Assembly (NCBI RefSeq): GCF_003612125.1
Contig: NZ_RAWI01000025.1
Location: forward strand, 1-48,079
From: Corallococcus praedator
GTDB taxonomy: Bacteria > Myxococcota > Myxococcia > Myxococcales > Myxococcaceae
Direction: 5' to 3'
DNA: 48,079 nucleotides
The position numbers and the translations under genes are program-made. How positions within the stretch are numbered: position 1 is the first letter of the stretch; every line of letters starts with the position of its first letter. This document shows positions 8,247 through 16,183 of this stretch, in pieces. The notes under the pieces were generated by a model, which saw only the letters and a program-made list of their open reading frames with translations, had not been told where the DNA came from and made no database searches.

Positions 8247-9193
8247 CGTCCCTGCTCGCGCAGCCCTTGATGCCGGAAGTGCCCGCGCTGCCCGCGCTGC
8301 CCGACGCGGCGGGGGCCTACCGCTGGTTCTACGCGGACGTCACCGCCGGGGAGTACAGCGCGGTGTGCATCTTCATGCTGGGCTCGCTCTTCTCGCCGCG
8401 CTACTCGGTGGCGGCGCGGCGCGGGGGCCTGCCCGTGGAGCACAGCGCGGTGAACTTCGCGCTCTACCACCGGGGTGTGCGCCGGCTGTGGGTGCTCAGC
8501 GAGTACCGGCGCGCGCAGGTGGAAGGGCCGGGACGGCTGCGCATCGGTCGCTCCACGCTCACCCATGCGCAGGACGGCACGGTGCGCATGGACGTGGACG
8601 ACGGGACGGCGCCGTGGGGCCGCCCGGTGCGCGCCAGCCTGACGCTCCGGCCGCTGACGCCCCGGGGCCTGGAGATGCAGTTGATGCCCGGGCTGCCGCA
8701 CTACTGGCAGGCCCTGGCGCCGCGCTCGGAGGCCCGGCTGGAGGTGGCCTCGCTGGACGTGGTGGCCGACGGCATGGGCTACCACGACACCAACCACGGC
8801 CACGAACTGCTGGGCGACCGGCTGTCCGGGTGGCACTGGGCGCGCACGCACCACCAGCACCACACGGTGGTGGACTACCACCTGCCGGATGGCGTGGCCC
8901 CGCTGCGCCTGATGGCGGGACCGTCCGGCGTGGTGTGCGAGCGCGGGCCGCACCCCGGGATCCGGCCCACGAACATCACCGGCTGGGGCCTGCGCGTCCC
9001 CTCGCATCTGCACGCGGGCAACGAGGTGGTGGGCGCGCCGCGCCTGCTGGAGTCGTCGCCCTTCTACGCGCGGCTGGAGTCGCGCCGGGGCGCGCTGGAC
9101 ACGATGGGCGAGGTGGCGGACTTCCGCCGCTTCCACTCGCCCTTCATCCGCTGGATGGCGCACTTCCGCACGCGCGTGGAGCGGGCGGCATGA
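8243..9193 (+). CDS. crtC: Carotenoid 1,2-hydratase CrtC (hydroxyneurosporene synthase)
   Basis: A 316-residue protein of the CrtC family, which adds water across the C1-C2 double bond of an acyclic end group to give a tertiary hydroxyl. The core motif is DGMGYHDTNHGHE (about residues 180-192), preceded by a tryptophan/tyrosine-rich N-terminus (AYRWFYADVTAGEYSAV) and followed by LSGWHWARTHHQHHTVV. These His/Asp clusters are the conserved centre of the family. There is no signal peptide; the enzyme probably works at the membrane surface. ATGA overlaps at both ends show coupling with crtD and the glycosyltransferase. The hydroxyl it makes is the likely acceptor for the next enzyme's sugar. Confidence 0.88.
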   Translation: MTSLLAQPLMPEVPALPALPDAAGAYRWFYADVTAGEYSAVCIFMLGSLFSPRYSVAARRGGLPVEHSAVNFALYHRGVRRLWVLSEYRRAQVEGPGRLRIGRSTLTHAQDGTVRMDVDDGTAPWGRPVRASLTLRPLTPRGLEMQLMPGLPHYWQALAPRSEARLEVASLDVVADGMGYHDTNHGHELLGDRLSGWHWARTHHQHHTVVDYHLPDGVAPLRLMAGPSGVVCERGPHPGIRPTNITGWGLRVPSHLHAGNEVVGAPRLLESSPFYARLESRRGALDTMGEVADFRRFHSPFIRWMAHFRTRVERAA

Positions 9194-10308
9194 ACGCGCC
9201 TGCCCTCATCGCGCTCGGGTGGACAGGGCTGGCCGGAGGCTTCAGCGCGGTGGCGCTCGCGAGGCTGCTGCGCCGTGCGCCCGTCCCCGCGGCGCAGGCC
9301 CTGCCGTCCGTGCTGCTGCTGCGCCCGGTGGATGCGCCCACGCCGCAGGAGCTGGAGAACCTGGCGCGCCCCATCGACTACGCGGGGCCGCTGGAGCAGG
9401 TGGTGCTGTCGCCCTACCGGCCCCGGCTGGCCGAAGGCGTCCGGTGGCTGCCGAGCGACCCGCTCTCCCCCAACCGCAAGGTGGGGCACCTGCTCTACGC
9501 GCTGGACACCCTGGACACGCGCGGGCGGGTGGTGCTCGTGGTGGACGCGGACGTGGCGGTGACAGGCGCGCTGGTGGAGGGGCTGGCGTCCGCCCTGGTG
9601 GCGGGCGCCGCGCTGAGCACCGCTGCCCCCACGCCCGTGGGCGCGAGGGATGCCGCGGGACGTGCGATGGCGGGGCTCCTGCGCTACACGCACCACAGCT
9701 TTCGCGCGCTGCATGCGATGAGTGCGGGCGCGCAGGCGGTGTGTGGCAAGGCGCTCGGGTTGTCCTCGAGGGCGGTGGAGGAGTTGCGTGGCCTGTCGGA
9801 CCACATCGGCGAGGACCTGGAGCTGGCAAAGCGCCTGCACGCGCGGGGGCTGGACGTGGCGCTGAGCCCCGCGCCCGCGTGGGTGCCCATGGCGCCCGAG
9901 ACCTCCTGGCGCATGCCCCTGGAGCGCTTCACGCGGTGGATGCAGGTGCTGGCCAGCCACCGGCCGGGCCTGTACCCCACGGTGCCGCTGCTGTTCACGC
10001 CCACGCTTCCCCTGCTGCTGCTGGCCGCGGCCCTGGGCGAGCCTTCGGTGTGGCTGGCGGTAGGGGCCCTGGTCGCCGTGCGCACGCTGCTGTCGCTGCG
10101 GCTCTCCGCGCTGAGCCACGTGCCCGGCGAGGAGGCGCGAGGCCATGCGCTGACGGACTGGCTGGTGGGGGAGGTGCTGTTGCTCACGGCCTTCGGGGCT
10201 TCGCTGACGCGGCAGGGAACGGTGACGTGGCGCGGACACACGTACGCGCTCCACGCGGGAGGGCGCATGGTGCGGGTGGTGTCGCAGTGGAGTGGAGGAC
10301 CGGGATGA
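9190..10308 (+). CDS. Membrane glycosyltransferase family 2/21 (carotenoid glycosylation)
   Basis: A 372-residue GT-A protein resembling ceramide glucosyltransferase/HpnI-like GT21 enzymes. An N-terminal helix precedes the catalytic domain; LVVDADVAVTG holds the metal-binding DxD-like acid, HIGEDLELAKRL the catalytic-base ED, and ERFTRWMQ the (Q/R)xxRW motif of processive-type GT2 folds. Two or three hydrophobic helices follow (PTLPLLLLAAALG, VWLAVGALVAVRTLL, VLLLTAFGASL). Located between crtC and the cyclase genes, it most likely glucosylates the C1' hydroxyl made by CrtC, giving the carotenoid glycoside that myxobacteria esterify. Corresponds in position to the sixth gene of the M. xanthus operon. 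Confidence 0.78.
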   Translation: MNAPALIALGWTGLAGGFSAVALARLLRRAPVPAAQALPSVLLLRPVDAPTPQELENLARPIDYAGPLEQVVLSPYRPRLAEGVRWLPSDPLSPNRKVGHLLYALDTLDTRGRVVLVVDADVAVTGALVEGLASALVAGAALSTAAPTPVGARDAAGRAMAGLLRYTHHSFRALHAMSAGAQAVCGKALGLSSRAVEELRGLSDHIGEDLELAKRLHARGLDVALSPAPAWVPMAPETSWRMPLERFTRWMQVLASHRPGLYPTVPLLFTPTLPLLLLAAALGEPSVWLAVGALVAVRTLLSLRLSALSHVPGEEARGHALTDWLVGEVLLLTAFGASLTRQGTVTWRGHTYALHAGGRMVRVVSQWSGGPG

Positions 10309-10691
10309 CCTACGCGCGCTTCCTGGGATTGTTCGTGGTGCTGCCCATCCTGTTCCTCCTCGTGCGCTACCGCCGCACGCTGTCGTGGAAGGGCCTGGCG
10401 CCCATGGGCGTGCTGCTCGTGGTCGTCTACGCGGCCACGTCGCCGTGGGACAACATGGCGGTGAAGTGGGGCCTGTGGGGCTTCGACCCGGAGCGCATCT
10501 GGGGCGTGAAGCTGGGCTACCTGCCGCTGGAGGAGTACCTCTTCTTCGGCCTCCAGACGCTGCTCGTGGGCCTGTGGGCCCGGGCCCGGCTGGAGCGCGT
10601 GCTGGCGAAGAAGCCGCAGGCCCCGAAATCCGAAGAGTATCGGTCCGTCCGCGTCGAGCGGTCCCTGGGCCCTCGCGAGGTGTCGCCATGA
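10305..10691 (+). CDS. crtYc: Lycopene cyclase subunit CrtYc
   Basis: A 128-residue integral membrane protein with three predicted helices and the cyclase motif LPLEEYLFF near residue 80, the PxEE acid pair of heterodimeric lycopene cyclases. WDNMAVKWGLWGFDPERIWG is the conserved loop before it. CrtYc and CrtYd together form the beta-cyclase that closes one ionone ring, giving monocyclic products in myxobacteria. The charged tail after residue 100 (KKPQAPKSEEYRS) is cytoplasmic and without counterpart in CrtYd. The ATG overlaps the upstream stop as ATGA, and the stop overlaps the crtYd start. Confidence 0.9.
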   Translation: MTYARFLGLFVVLPILFLLVRYRRTLSWKGLAPMGVLLVVVYAATSPWDNMAVKWGLWGFDPERIWGVKLGYLPLEEYLFFGLQTLLVGLWARARLERVLAKKPQAPKSEEYRSVRVERSLGPREVSP

Positions 10692-11035
10692 TGGAGACCC
10701 GCTGGGCGTATCTCATCCACCTGCTGGCCTGGACGCTGCCCGTGATTGCCATCCAACTGGCGCTGCTGGTGAATCACTACAAGTCGCGCGCTGGCGAGGT
10801 GCTGCGCGCGGTGCTGCCGCCGGCGCTGGTGGTGGGCGTGTACCTGTCCATCGCGGACCACCTGGCCATCTCCACCGGCATCTGGAACTTCGGGGCGGGG
10901 CGCCACGTGGGTGTATACGTGGGCGCGGTGCCGCTGGAGGAGGTGCTCTTCTTCCTCATCACCAGCGTGCTGGTGTCGCTGGGGCTCGCGCTGTTCACGG
11001 CGCTGTTGCGTTTCAATGAGGCGCGGACGTCTTGA
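10688..11035 (+). CDS. crtYd: Lycopene cyclase subunit CrtYd
   Basis: A 115-residue membrane protein, the second half of the heterodimeric lycopene cyclase. Three helices are visible (WTLPVIAIQLALLV, LPPALVVGVYLSI, VLFFLITSVLVSLGLALFTALL). VPLEEVLFF carries the same PxEE acid pair as CrtYc, and ISTGIWNFG corresponds to the pre-motif loop. The first ATG at 10688 overlaps the crtYc stop; a second ATG follows at once and could also be used. The stop overlaps a TTG start of the next gene (TTGA). Confidence 0.9.
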   Translation: MMETRWAYLIHLLAWTLPVIAIQLALLVNHYKSRAGEVLRAVLPPALVVGVYLSIADHLAISTGIWNFGAGRHVGVYVGAVPLEEVLFFLITSVLVSLGLALFTALLRFNEARTS

Positions 11036-11709
11036 TTCCCGCGGCCAAGGGTGGGCCCTTCGGGTGGGCGGTGGACCGGTACATCGGGTGGAAGTTCCGC
11101 TCGACGTTCCGGGGCCTGTGGGTGCGCGGCGAACTGCCCGCGGACGGCGTGGGCCGGCTCATCTACCTGAACCACTGCAACTGGTGGGACGGCTTCGTGC
11201 TGCACCAGCTCTGCCAGGTGGCGGGCTGGGATGGCTATTGCCTGATGGACGAGGAGAACCTGCGCCGCTATCCCTTCCACGCGAAGATGGGCGCGTTCAG
11301 CATCCGCAAGCAGGACGCGATGTCGTCCTTGTCCTCGCTCCGGTACGCGAAGGAGCTGCTGCGCCGGCCGAGCGCCGCCGTGTGTGTCTTTCCGGAAGGG
11401 GAGCACCGGCCCTTCGGTGCCTTCCCGCTGAAGCTGGAGCGGGGCGTGGAGCTGCTGGCGAAGGCGGCGAAGGCGGAGTGCGTGCCCATCGCCATCCGCT
11501 ACGCCTTCTTCGAGCACGAGCGCCCGGACGTGTTGTTGGAGGTGGGCACGCCCCACGAGGCCGGTCCGCTGTCGCGCTTCCAGAGCGGGCTGGAGTCGGT
11601 GGTGCGCGCGGTGTCCCAGGTGACGGACCTGGAGGGCTTCACGCGCAAGCTGACGGGAGCGCGCGGCGTGGCGGAGCGCTGGGACTCGGCGCGAGGCCTG
11701 GGCCGATGA
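11032..11709 (+). CDS. PlsC-type acyltransferase (probable carotenoid glycoside acyltransferase)
   Basis: A 225-residue LPLAT-family protein. The catalytic box is NHCNWWD (NHx4D) at about residues 43-49, and VFPEGEHRPFG near residue 122 is the substrate-binding EGxR-like block with R shifted by one residue. The TTG at 11032 is chosen because it overlaps the crtYd stop exactly and gives an N-terminus of expected length; TGAGG lies about 12 bases upstream. Glycerol-3-phosphate acyltransferase relatives use acyl-CoA or acyl-ACP, but the operon position after a glycosyltransferase suggests it acylates the carotenoid glucoside. This matches the ninth gene of the M. xanthus operon, whose exact role I cannot confirm. 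Confidence 0.8.
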   Translation: MIPAAKGGPFGWAVDRYIGWKFRSTFRGLWVRGELPADGVGRLIYLNHCNWWDGFVLHQLCQVAGWDGYCLMDEENLRRYPFHAKMGAFSIRKQDAMSSLSSLRYAKELLRRPSAAVCVFPEGEHRPFGAFPLKLERGVELLAKAAKAECVPIAIRYAFFEHERPDVLLEVGTPHEAGPLSRFQSGLESVVRAVSQVTDLEGFTRKLTGARGVAERWDSARGLGR

Positions 11710-12566
11710 GCCTGCGCATCCGCACCATCGCCCGGCTCACCGGCATCCGTGAGGCCACGCTGCGCGCCTGGGAGCGCCGCTATGGCTTCCCGCGTCCGGA
11801 GCGCAGCGAGAACAACTACCGCGTCTATTCACGCGACGAGGTGGAGGCCGTGCGCCGGGTGGCGAAGCTGATGGAGGGGGGCCTGTCGGTGAGCGAGGCC
11901 ATCGCCCAGGTGCGCGCTTCTCCCGCGCAGCCCGCCCGGCAGGACTCGCGGCTGATGGAGCGTTTCTGGGCAGCGGTGATGGTGCTGGACGCGGACGCGG
12001 CGGACGCGGTGCTGGAGGAGGCCGGGGAGGACCTGGACGCCACGGCCTTCTGCGACACGTTCCTCATCCCCGCGCTCCGGGAGATGGCGTCGCGCCTGGA
12101 CGTGGCGCGCGAGCACCTGGCCTCCGCGCTGGTGCGGCAGCGGCTGCGCCTGTTGCTCGCGGGCATGGTGAGCGCGAGCGATGGACCCCGGGGGCTCCTG
12201 GCCTGTCCGGCGGGGGACCACCATGAGGGAGGCCTGCTCGCGCTGGGGGTGCATTTGAAGGCGCGGGGCTGGCGGGTGACGTTGCTGGGGGCGGACACGC
12301 CCGCGGAGGCGTTGCACGGGGCCTGCTTGCAGGTGCGGCCGGACGTGGTGGCGTTGTCCTTCGTGCGGCGTCGGGAAGCGCAGGACTTCCTCACGGTGTT
12401 GTCGGAGTCGTTGCAGGCGTGCGCTTCAGTGCCGATGGTGGTGGGCGGGCCGGGTGCGCGAGAGCACTTGAAGACCCTCTTCACCCTGGGCGCTCAGTAC
12501 GCGGAGTCCGCGGAGGAGCTGATCGCCATCTGGCAGCAGGTGAGGAACGCGCAGAACCGACCGTGA
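11706..12566 (+). CDS. carA: MerR-type repressor CarA with degenerate B12-sensing loop
   Basis: A 286-residue repressor of the carotenoid operon. Residues 1-70 are a MerR-type winged helix (IRTIARLTGIREATLRAWE, then RYGFPRPERSENNYRVY); the C-terminal part is a four-helix-bundle plus Rossmann cobalamin-binding module with DHHEGG (D171, H173, G176), the DxHxxG lower-ligand motif. The upstream W-x9-EH segment of CarH is missing: EH is kept (E136, H137) but the alignment shows about four residues deleted, including the Trp-His pair. This agrees with the known B12-independence of M. xanthus CarA, whose antirepressor CarS is encoded elsewhere and not in this window. ATGA overlap with the previous gene. 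Confidence 0.9.
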   Translation: MSLRIRTIARLTGIREATLRAWERRYGFPRPERSENNYRVYSRDEVEAVRRVAKLMEGGLSVSEAIAQVRASPAQPARQDSRLMERFWAAVMVLDADAADAVLEEAGEDLDATAFCDTFLIPALREMASRLDVAREHLASALVRQRLRLLLAGMVSASDGPRGLLACPAGDHHEGGLLALGVHLKARGWRVTLLGADTPAEALHGACLQVRPDVVALSFVRRREAQDFLTVLSESLQACASVPMVVGGPGAREHLKTLFTLGAQYAESAEELIAIWQQVRNAQNRP

Positions 12567-12576
12567 TTCACACACC

Positions 12577-13482
12577 ATGGCTGAGCGCACCTATCGCATC
12601 CACATCGCCGCGGAGCTGTCGGGGGTCCGCGTGGAGCTCATCCGGGCCTGGGAGCGCCGCTACGGGGTGCTCGTTCCGGAGCGCACGCCGGCGGGCTACC
12701 GCGTCTACACGGACCGCGACGTCGCGGTGCTCAAGCGGCTCAAGGCGCTGACGGACGAAGGCGTGGCCATCAGCGAGGCGGCGAAGCTGCTGCCCCAGTT
12801 GATGGCGGAGCTGGACGTCGCGTCACCGCCGCGCCGTGAGGAGCGAGGCCCCGTCGATGGAGGAACACAGCCGGGGGCGTGGCGCGCGGCGGTGATGGCG
12901 GCGGCGGAGGCGTATGACCAGCCTTGTGTCTCCCGCATCCTGGACCAGGTGTTGTCGGCCCTGCCGCCCCTGCGCGCGTTCGAGGAGGTGCTCGTGCCGG
13001 TGCAGCGCGAGGTGGGAGAGCGCTGGCACGCGGGGACGCTGTCGGTGGCGCAGGAGCACCTGGTGACGCAGGTGGTGCGCGAGCGGCTGGTGAGCCTGCT
13101 GCACGGTGCGCCGGAGGGAGGGCGCAAGCACGCGGTGCTGGCGTGCTTCCCGGAGGAGGAGCACGAGCTGGGCCTCCTGGGGGCGGCGTTGCGGCTGCGG
13201 TACGCGGGCGTGCGGGTGACGCTCCTGGGGCAGCGCGTGCCGACGGCGGACCTGGGGGTGCTGGTGGCGAGGGCAAGGCCGGACGTGGTGGGCCTGTCGG
13301 CGGTGACCAACCGGGGCGCCATGGTGTTCGAGGACGTCCTGCGATGCCTGCGTGAGGCGTTGCCGAAGGAGCTGCCCGTCTGGGTGGGAGGCCCCGCGGC
13401 CCAGGCACACGCGGACGTGTGCGAGCGCCTGGGTGTGAGGCTGTTTCTTCATGAAGACGACTGGACGCGGCTTTCGGGCTGA
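12577..13482 (+). CDS. carH: B12-dependent photoreceptor repressor CarH
   Basis: A 301-residue MerR-type repressor whose tetramer binds DNA in the dark with adenosylcobalamin and falls apart in light. The N-terminal winged helix is YRIHIAAELSGVRVELIRAWE, with the RYGVLVPERTPAGYRVY wing. All photoreceptor residues are visible: W150 and H151, E160 and H161 (W-x9-EH), and the lower-ligand motif ExHxxG at E194, H196, G199. H151 corresponds to the histidine that forms the bis-His adduct after photolysis in Thermus CarH. A linker of about 20 residues (PPRREERGPVDGGTQPG) separates the domains. It follows carA after 10 bases and is the last operon gene, so the operon carries its own light sensor. Confidence 0.92.
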   Translation: MAERTYRIHIAAELSGVRVELIRAWERRYGVLVPERTPAGYRVYTDRDVAVLKRLKALTDEGVAISEAAKLLPQLMAELDVASPPRREERGPVDGGTQPGAWRAAVMAAAEAYDQPCVSRILDQVLSALPPLRAFEEVLVPVQREVGERWHAGTLSVAQEHLVTQVVRERLVSLLHGAPEGGRKHAVLACFPEEEHELGLLGAALRLRYAGVRVTLLGQRVPTADLGVLVARARPDVVGLSAVTNRGAMVFEDVLRCLREALPKELPVWVGGPAAQAHADVCERLGVRLFLHEDDWTRLSG

Positions 13483-13488
13483 AGCCCG
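13475..13488 (+). terminator. Short hairpin at the end of carH
   Basis: CGGGC (13475-13479) and GCCCG (13484-13488) pair around TGAA, overlapping the carH stop codon, and are followed by TTCTGT. The stem is short and the T-run poor, so at most a weak intrinsic terminator. Apart from the DUF2252 relic, the stretch 13483-13847 holds no gene I can support; it also has TTCCTG/CAGGAA (13769-13774, 13783-13788), an inverted repeat past the end of the leftward PLD gene. Confidence 0.3.
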
Positions 13489-13609
13489 TTCTGTGAAGAT
13501 CGCTGCCGGCAGCGCAGAGGCAGTGGACTGGCCATAGCCGTCCCGGCCTAGGATTCCATGCGCCCGGCGCCTCGGGATGCAGGTGTTCTGATCCGGTGCC
13601 GACCCCCGG

Positions 13610-13680
13610 TCAGATGAATCGCGGGTGGCCCTCGTTCACCTGAGCCGAATAGGTTCAGGTGAAATCCGCGACGGTTTCCC
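13610..13680 (-). pseudogene. Relic of a DUF2252 gene C-terminus
   Basis: Reading the minus strand gives RETVADFT*TYSAQVNEGHPRFI*, which lines up without gaps with residues DEAIAEFACTYSDQVDEDYGRFI near the C-terminus of the intact DUF2252 protein encoded at 14708-16183. Two in-frame stops (at the Cys position and after RFI) make it non-coding. The nucleotide match to the intact gene (14760-14815) is also plain, for instance CCGAATAGGT in both. Nothing upstream of 13680 continues the match convincingly, so only a small fragment survives. The inverted repeat TTCACCTGA/TCAGGTGAA here (13635-13663) probably arises from this coding sequence rather than being a regulatory site. Confidence 0.65.
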
Positions 13681-13847
13681 TTGAATCAGAATTCAGAGAG
13701 GTTTGAAGGACAGCGGTGTCGTCGGTGTGCGTGCAAACCTATGAGCTTGGCTTAGACGGTGAGGTCAATTCCTGCCCGCCGTCAGGAACTCACACTGTCA
13801 GGAATATGCCCCAAGTGGATTGAGGGCGGGTGCCCCAGGACAGTGAG

Positions 13848-14600
13848 TCAACTGACTGCCCATTCGAGCTTGTTGCGATTCGCCTTGAAGCAAGGATAGC
13901 AAGATGGCTTGAGGAATGTGGCGTTGTGATCAGTGCCGCATACATGGCAGTACATTTCGGGCTCTGAGTCGTCGCCATCCCAATCGTCATGGCACTCCCG
14001 ACAGTAGGGGCGGGTTGGCCGAAGGGGGATCTCGTCCTGGCAGCGGATGCAATGTCCAGCAGGTTGGGACGCAATCGCCGGCTCAGCCTTTTTCCGCTGC
14101 GGGGCCGGAGTCGGACTCGGCGGAATGGGGATTTGCGGTGGGACCTCTGGCTTGGTCCGTTCAATGGAGATCTGGACTTCATCACTCATCCGCAGCAGTC
14201 GTTGCACCTCTTCGCTGAGGTCCTGATAGACAACGGGGTCCTCGGCTTTGCTGATGTAGATGCCCATCTCTGCGTTGTTGACCTGAGAGAATTCGTAGAG
14301 ATTCATCGAGGTGATGATGGCCTCAGATTCATTCAGGTAGCACTTGGCGTGAAGGTTTTTGCAGAAGCTGAGACGGATCGACTTTACGCTCTGGATCCAT
14401 TCCGTTTCACTTGGCTGGAGTTCGCTCTTTCCATAGATAATACGAATATCTAATTTGAATGCATCTCGTTCAATCAAAGATTGTTTCACACGCTCGTTGA
14501 TCTTCAGGTAGGGGCTGACGAGGATGAGCTTCTCCTTCGCCTTATTGATTAGTTGTTGCAGATGGTAGGAAACGCCCGTGGTGTCGAGAAACTTGGCCAT
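13848..14600 (-). CDS. PLD-like nuclease domain protein with two zinc ribbons
   Basis: A 250-residue cytoplasmic protein. Residues 1-140 read as a phospholipase-D-superfamily domain: LVSPYLKIN near 27, then H84, K86, E91, S98 and N100 in NLHAKCYLN...TSMN, an HKD-type motif with Glu where Asp is usual. One motif per chain implies a dimer, as in Nuc/BfiI-like nucleases. A Pro-rich linker (150-168) leads to two zinc ribbons of identical spacing, C184-x2-C187-x12-C200-x2-C203 and C218-x2-C221-x12-C234-x2-C237. Hand-counted GC is 39% over 14401-14500, far below the surroundings, suggesting transfer. A DNA-damage, defence or processing nuclease is plausible; the substrate is unknown. Confidence 0.75.
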   Translation of the reverse strand: MAKFLDTTGVSYHLQQLINKAKEKLILVSPYLKINERVKQSLIERDAFKLDIRIIYGKSELQPSETEWIQSVKSIRLSFCKNLHAKCYLNESEAIITSMNLYEFSQVNNAEMGIYISKAEDPVVYQDLSEEVQRLLRMSDEVQISIERTKPEVPPQIPIPPSPTPAPQRKKAEPAIASQPAGHCIRCQDEIPLRPTRPYCRECHDDWDGDDSEPEMYCHVCGTDHNATFLKPSCYPCFKANRNKLEWAVS

Positions 14601-14707
14601 GGGCGGTATTGGAAGGGGATGACCGGCGGCTCGTCAACCATGGGGTGCCTTGGACCCGTTACTGGTCTCGTGCCGCCCGGCAGTTTGCGGTTCCTTCCGG
14701 GAGGCAC

Positions 14708-16183
14708 TCAGCCCGTCAGCGCTTCGAAGGCCTTCGCCTGGGCGTCGATGAAGCGCCCATAGTCTTCGTCCACCTGATCCGAATAGGTGCAGGCGAACTC
14801 CGCGATGGCTTCGTCGAAGTGGTCGCTGCTGCCCAGGTAACCCGCGATGAGGGCGGCATCTCCGGTGCGCGCATGGGCTCGCGCGAGCGTCGAGCCGCAC
14901 GCGTCCGCGTAGTCCATGAACACGGGCGCATCCATCTTCTCCGCGTCCAGCGAGCCCTTCATGTCGCGCAGCTGGCGCACATAGAAGGCACCCATGCCCT
15001 CCACTTCCGTCCATCCCAGGAAGAGGTCGGAGAAGGCCTGCATGCGTCGCTGGCCCACCACCACGCGTTCCCCCGCGCTGCCGAACTCGCTGGGGCCCAG
15101 GTAGGGCTCCAGCACGGAGGCCTTCGCCTCCTTCAGCTGCAACACCAGCGGGTCATTGCCGCCGTTTCCTTCGCACAGCACGACGTAGGCCTGCAGGCCC
15201 ACGCTGCCCACGCCCACGACCTTGAAGCCCCACTCCTTGCGCTGGTAGCGCAGACACAGGTCGCGCACGGCGCCGTCCAGCGACGCCAGGTAGCCCACCG
15301 TGAGCTCCTTGATGCGCCGCTCCAGCTCCTCGGAGGACACGTCCATCTTCACCGCCGACAGGGGGAAGAGGAGGGGAGGCTGGTAGGCCAGGTGGCGCTG
15401 ACCGTTGCGCTCCACGGTGAGCTTCTCCACCGCGTGCGCGCTGGTGCGGCGCTTCGCCTTCTCCACCGCTTCGGAGGCGAGCTTCGCGGTGTCCTCGGAC
15501 TCGGCGCGCCGCAGCTCCTTCGCGTCCACGTGCAGCGACCACACATCCAGCAGGCTCCGGGTCGTCAGCTCGCGCATCATCAGGCGGTAGGACTCCACCG
15601 CCTTGCGCGCGGCCTTCCTGCCGCAGCGGCCGCCCAGGCCGTTCTGTTTCGCCGCCACGACGAAGCTGGCGGCCAGACGCTTCACGTCCCACTCGAAGGG
15701 TCCGGGGAGCGTCTCATCGAAGTCGTTGAGGTCGAAGATGAGGTTGCGCTCGGGCGTGCCGAACAGGCCGAAGTTGCTCAGGTGAGCGTCGCCGCAGATC
15801 TGACTGCGCAGCCCGCTGTGGGGCGTGTGCGCCAGGTCGCGCGCCATGGCGAACGGTGTGCCGCGCAGGAAGGCGAAGGGGGATTCGGACATGCGCTCGT
15901 GCCGCACGGGCACCAGCCAGGGCAGCCGGGTGGCGTCGGATTCCTTCAACTGCGCCAGCGGATCGCGACCCCGGAACGGCTTCCACGCGGCGTGGCTGCT
16001 GCGTGGGCAGCGCTTGCGCAGGGCCCGGCCGGAGTCCATGCGTTCGTCCACGCTCCGGAAGTCCACCTCGTGCAGCCGTGAGGGCTTGAGCTTCTTGGGT
16101 GGGCGACGAACGCGCTGCTGCTTCTGGGTGGACACGAGGGGAACCTTCGCGGCTCCCAACTCAGATGTACCGTCCGCATCCAT
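14708..16183 (-). CDS. DUF2252 family protein
   Basis: A 491-residue protein of the DUF2252 family, large cytoplasmic proteins with a kinase-like (APH/HipA-like) appearance. The two most conserved blocks are visible: ICGDAHLSNFGLF and LIFDLNDFDET (about residues 130-155), reminiscent of the catalytic HxDxxxxN and metal-binding D of aminoglycoside-phosphotransferase folds. GFKVVGVGSVGLQAYVVL and LQLKEAKASVLE lie in the second half, and the C-terminus AFACTYSDQVDEDYGRF-type block is typical. No activity is established for the family. ATG at 16183 with GAGGAG about 11 bases upstream. A truncated relic of a paralogous gene lies 1 kb downstream at 13610-13680. Confidence 0.85.
   Translation of the reverse strand: MDADGTSELGAAKVPLVSTQKQQRVRRPPKKLKPSRLHEVDFRSVDERMDSGRALRKRCPRSSHAAWKPFRGRDPLAQLKESDATRLPWLVPVRHERMSESPFAFLRGTPFAMARDLAHTPHSGLRSQICGDAHLSNFGLFGTPERNLIFDLNDFDETLPGPFEWDVKRLAASFVVAAKQNGLGGRCGRKAARKAVESYRLMMRELTTRSLLDVWSLHVDAKELRRAESEDTAKLASEAVEKAKRRTSAHAVEKLTVERNGQRHLAYQPPLLFPLSAVKMDVSSEELERRIKELTVGYLASLDGAVRDLCLRYQRKEWGFKVVGVGSVGLQAYVVLCEGNGGNDPLVLQLKEAKASVLEPYLGPSEFGSAGERVVVGQRRMQAFSDLFLGWTEVEGMGAFYVRQLRDMKGSLDAEKMDAPVFMDYADACGSTLARAHARTGDAALIAGYLGSSDHFDEAIAEFACTYSDQVDEDYGRFIDAQAKAFEALTG

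Noticed and set aside
13635..13663. Perfect 9-bp inverted repeat TTCACCTGA/TCAGGTGAA as an operator or terminator
   Set aside because: The same arms are partly present in the coding sequence of the intact DUF2252 gene, so it is explained by the gene relic.
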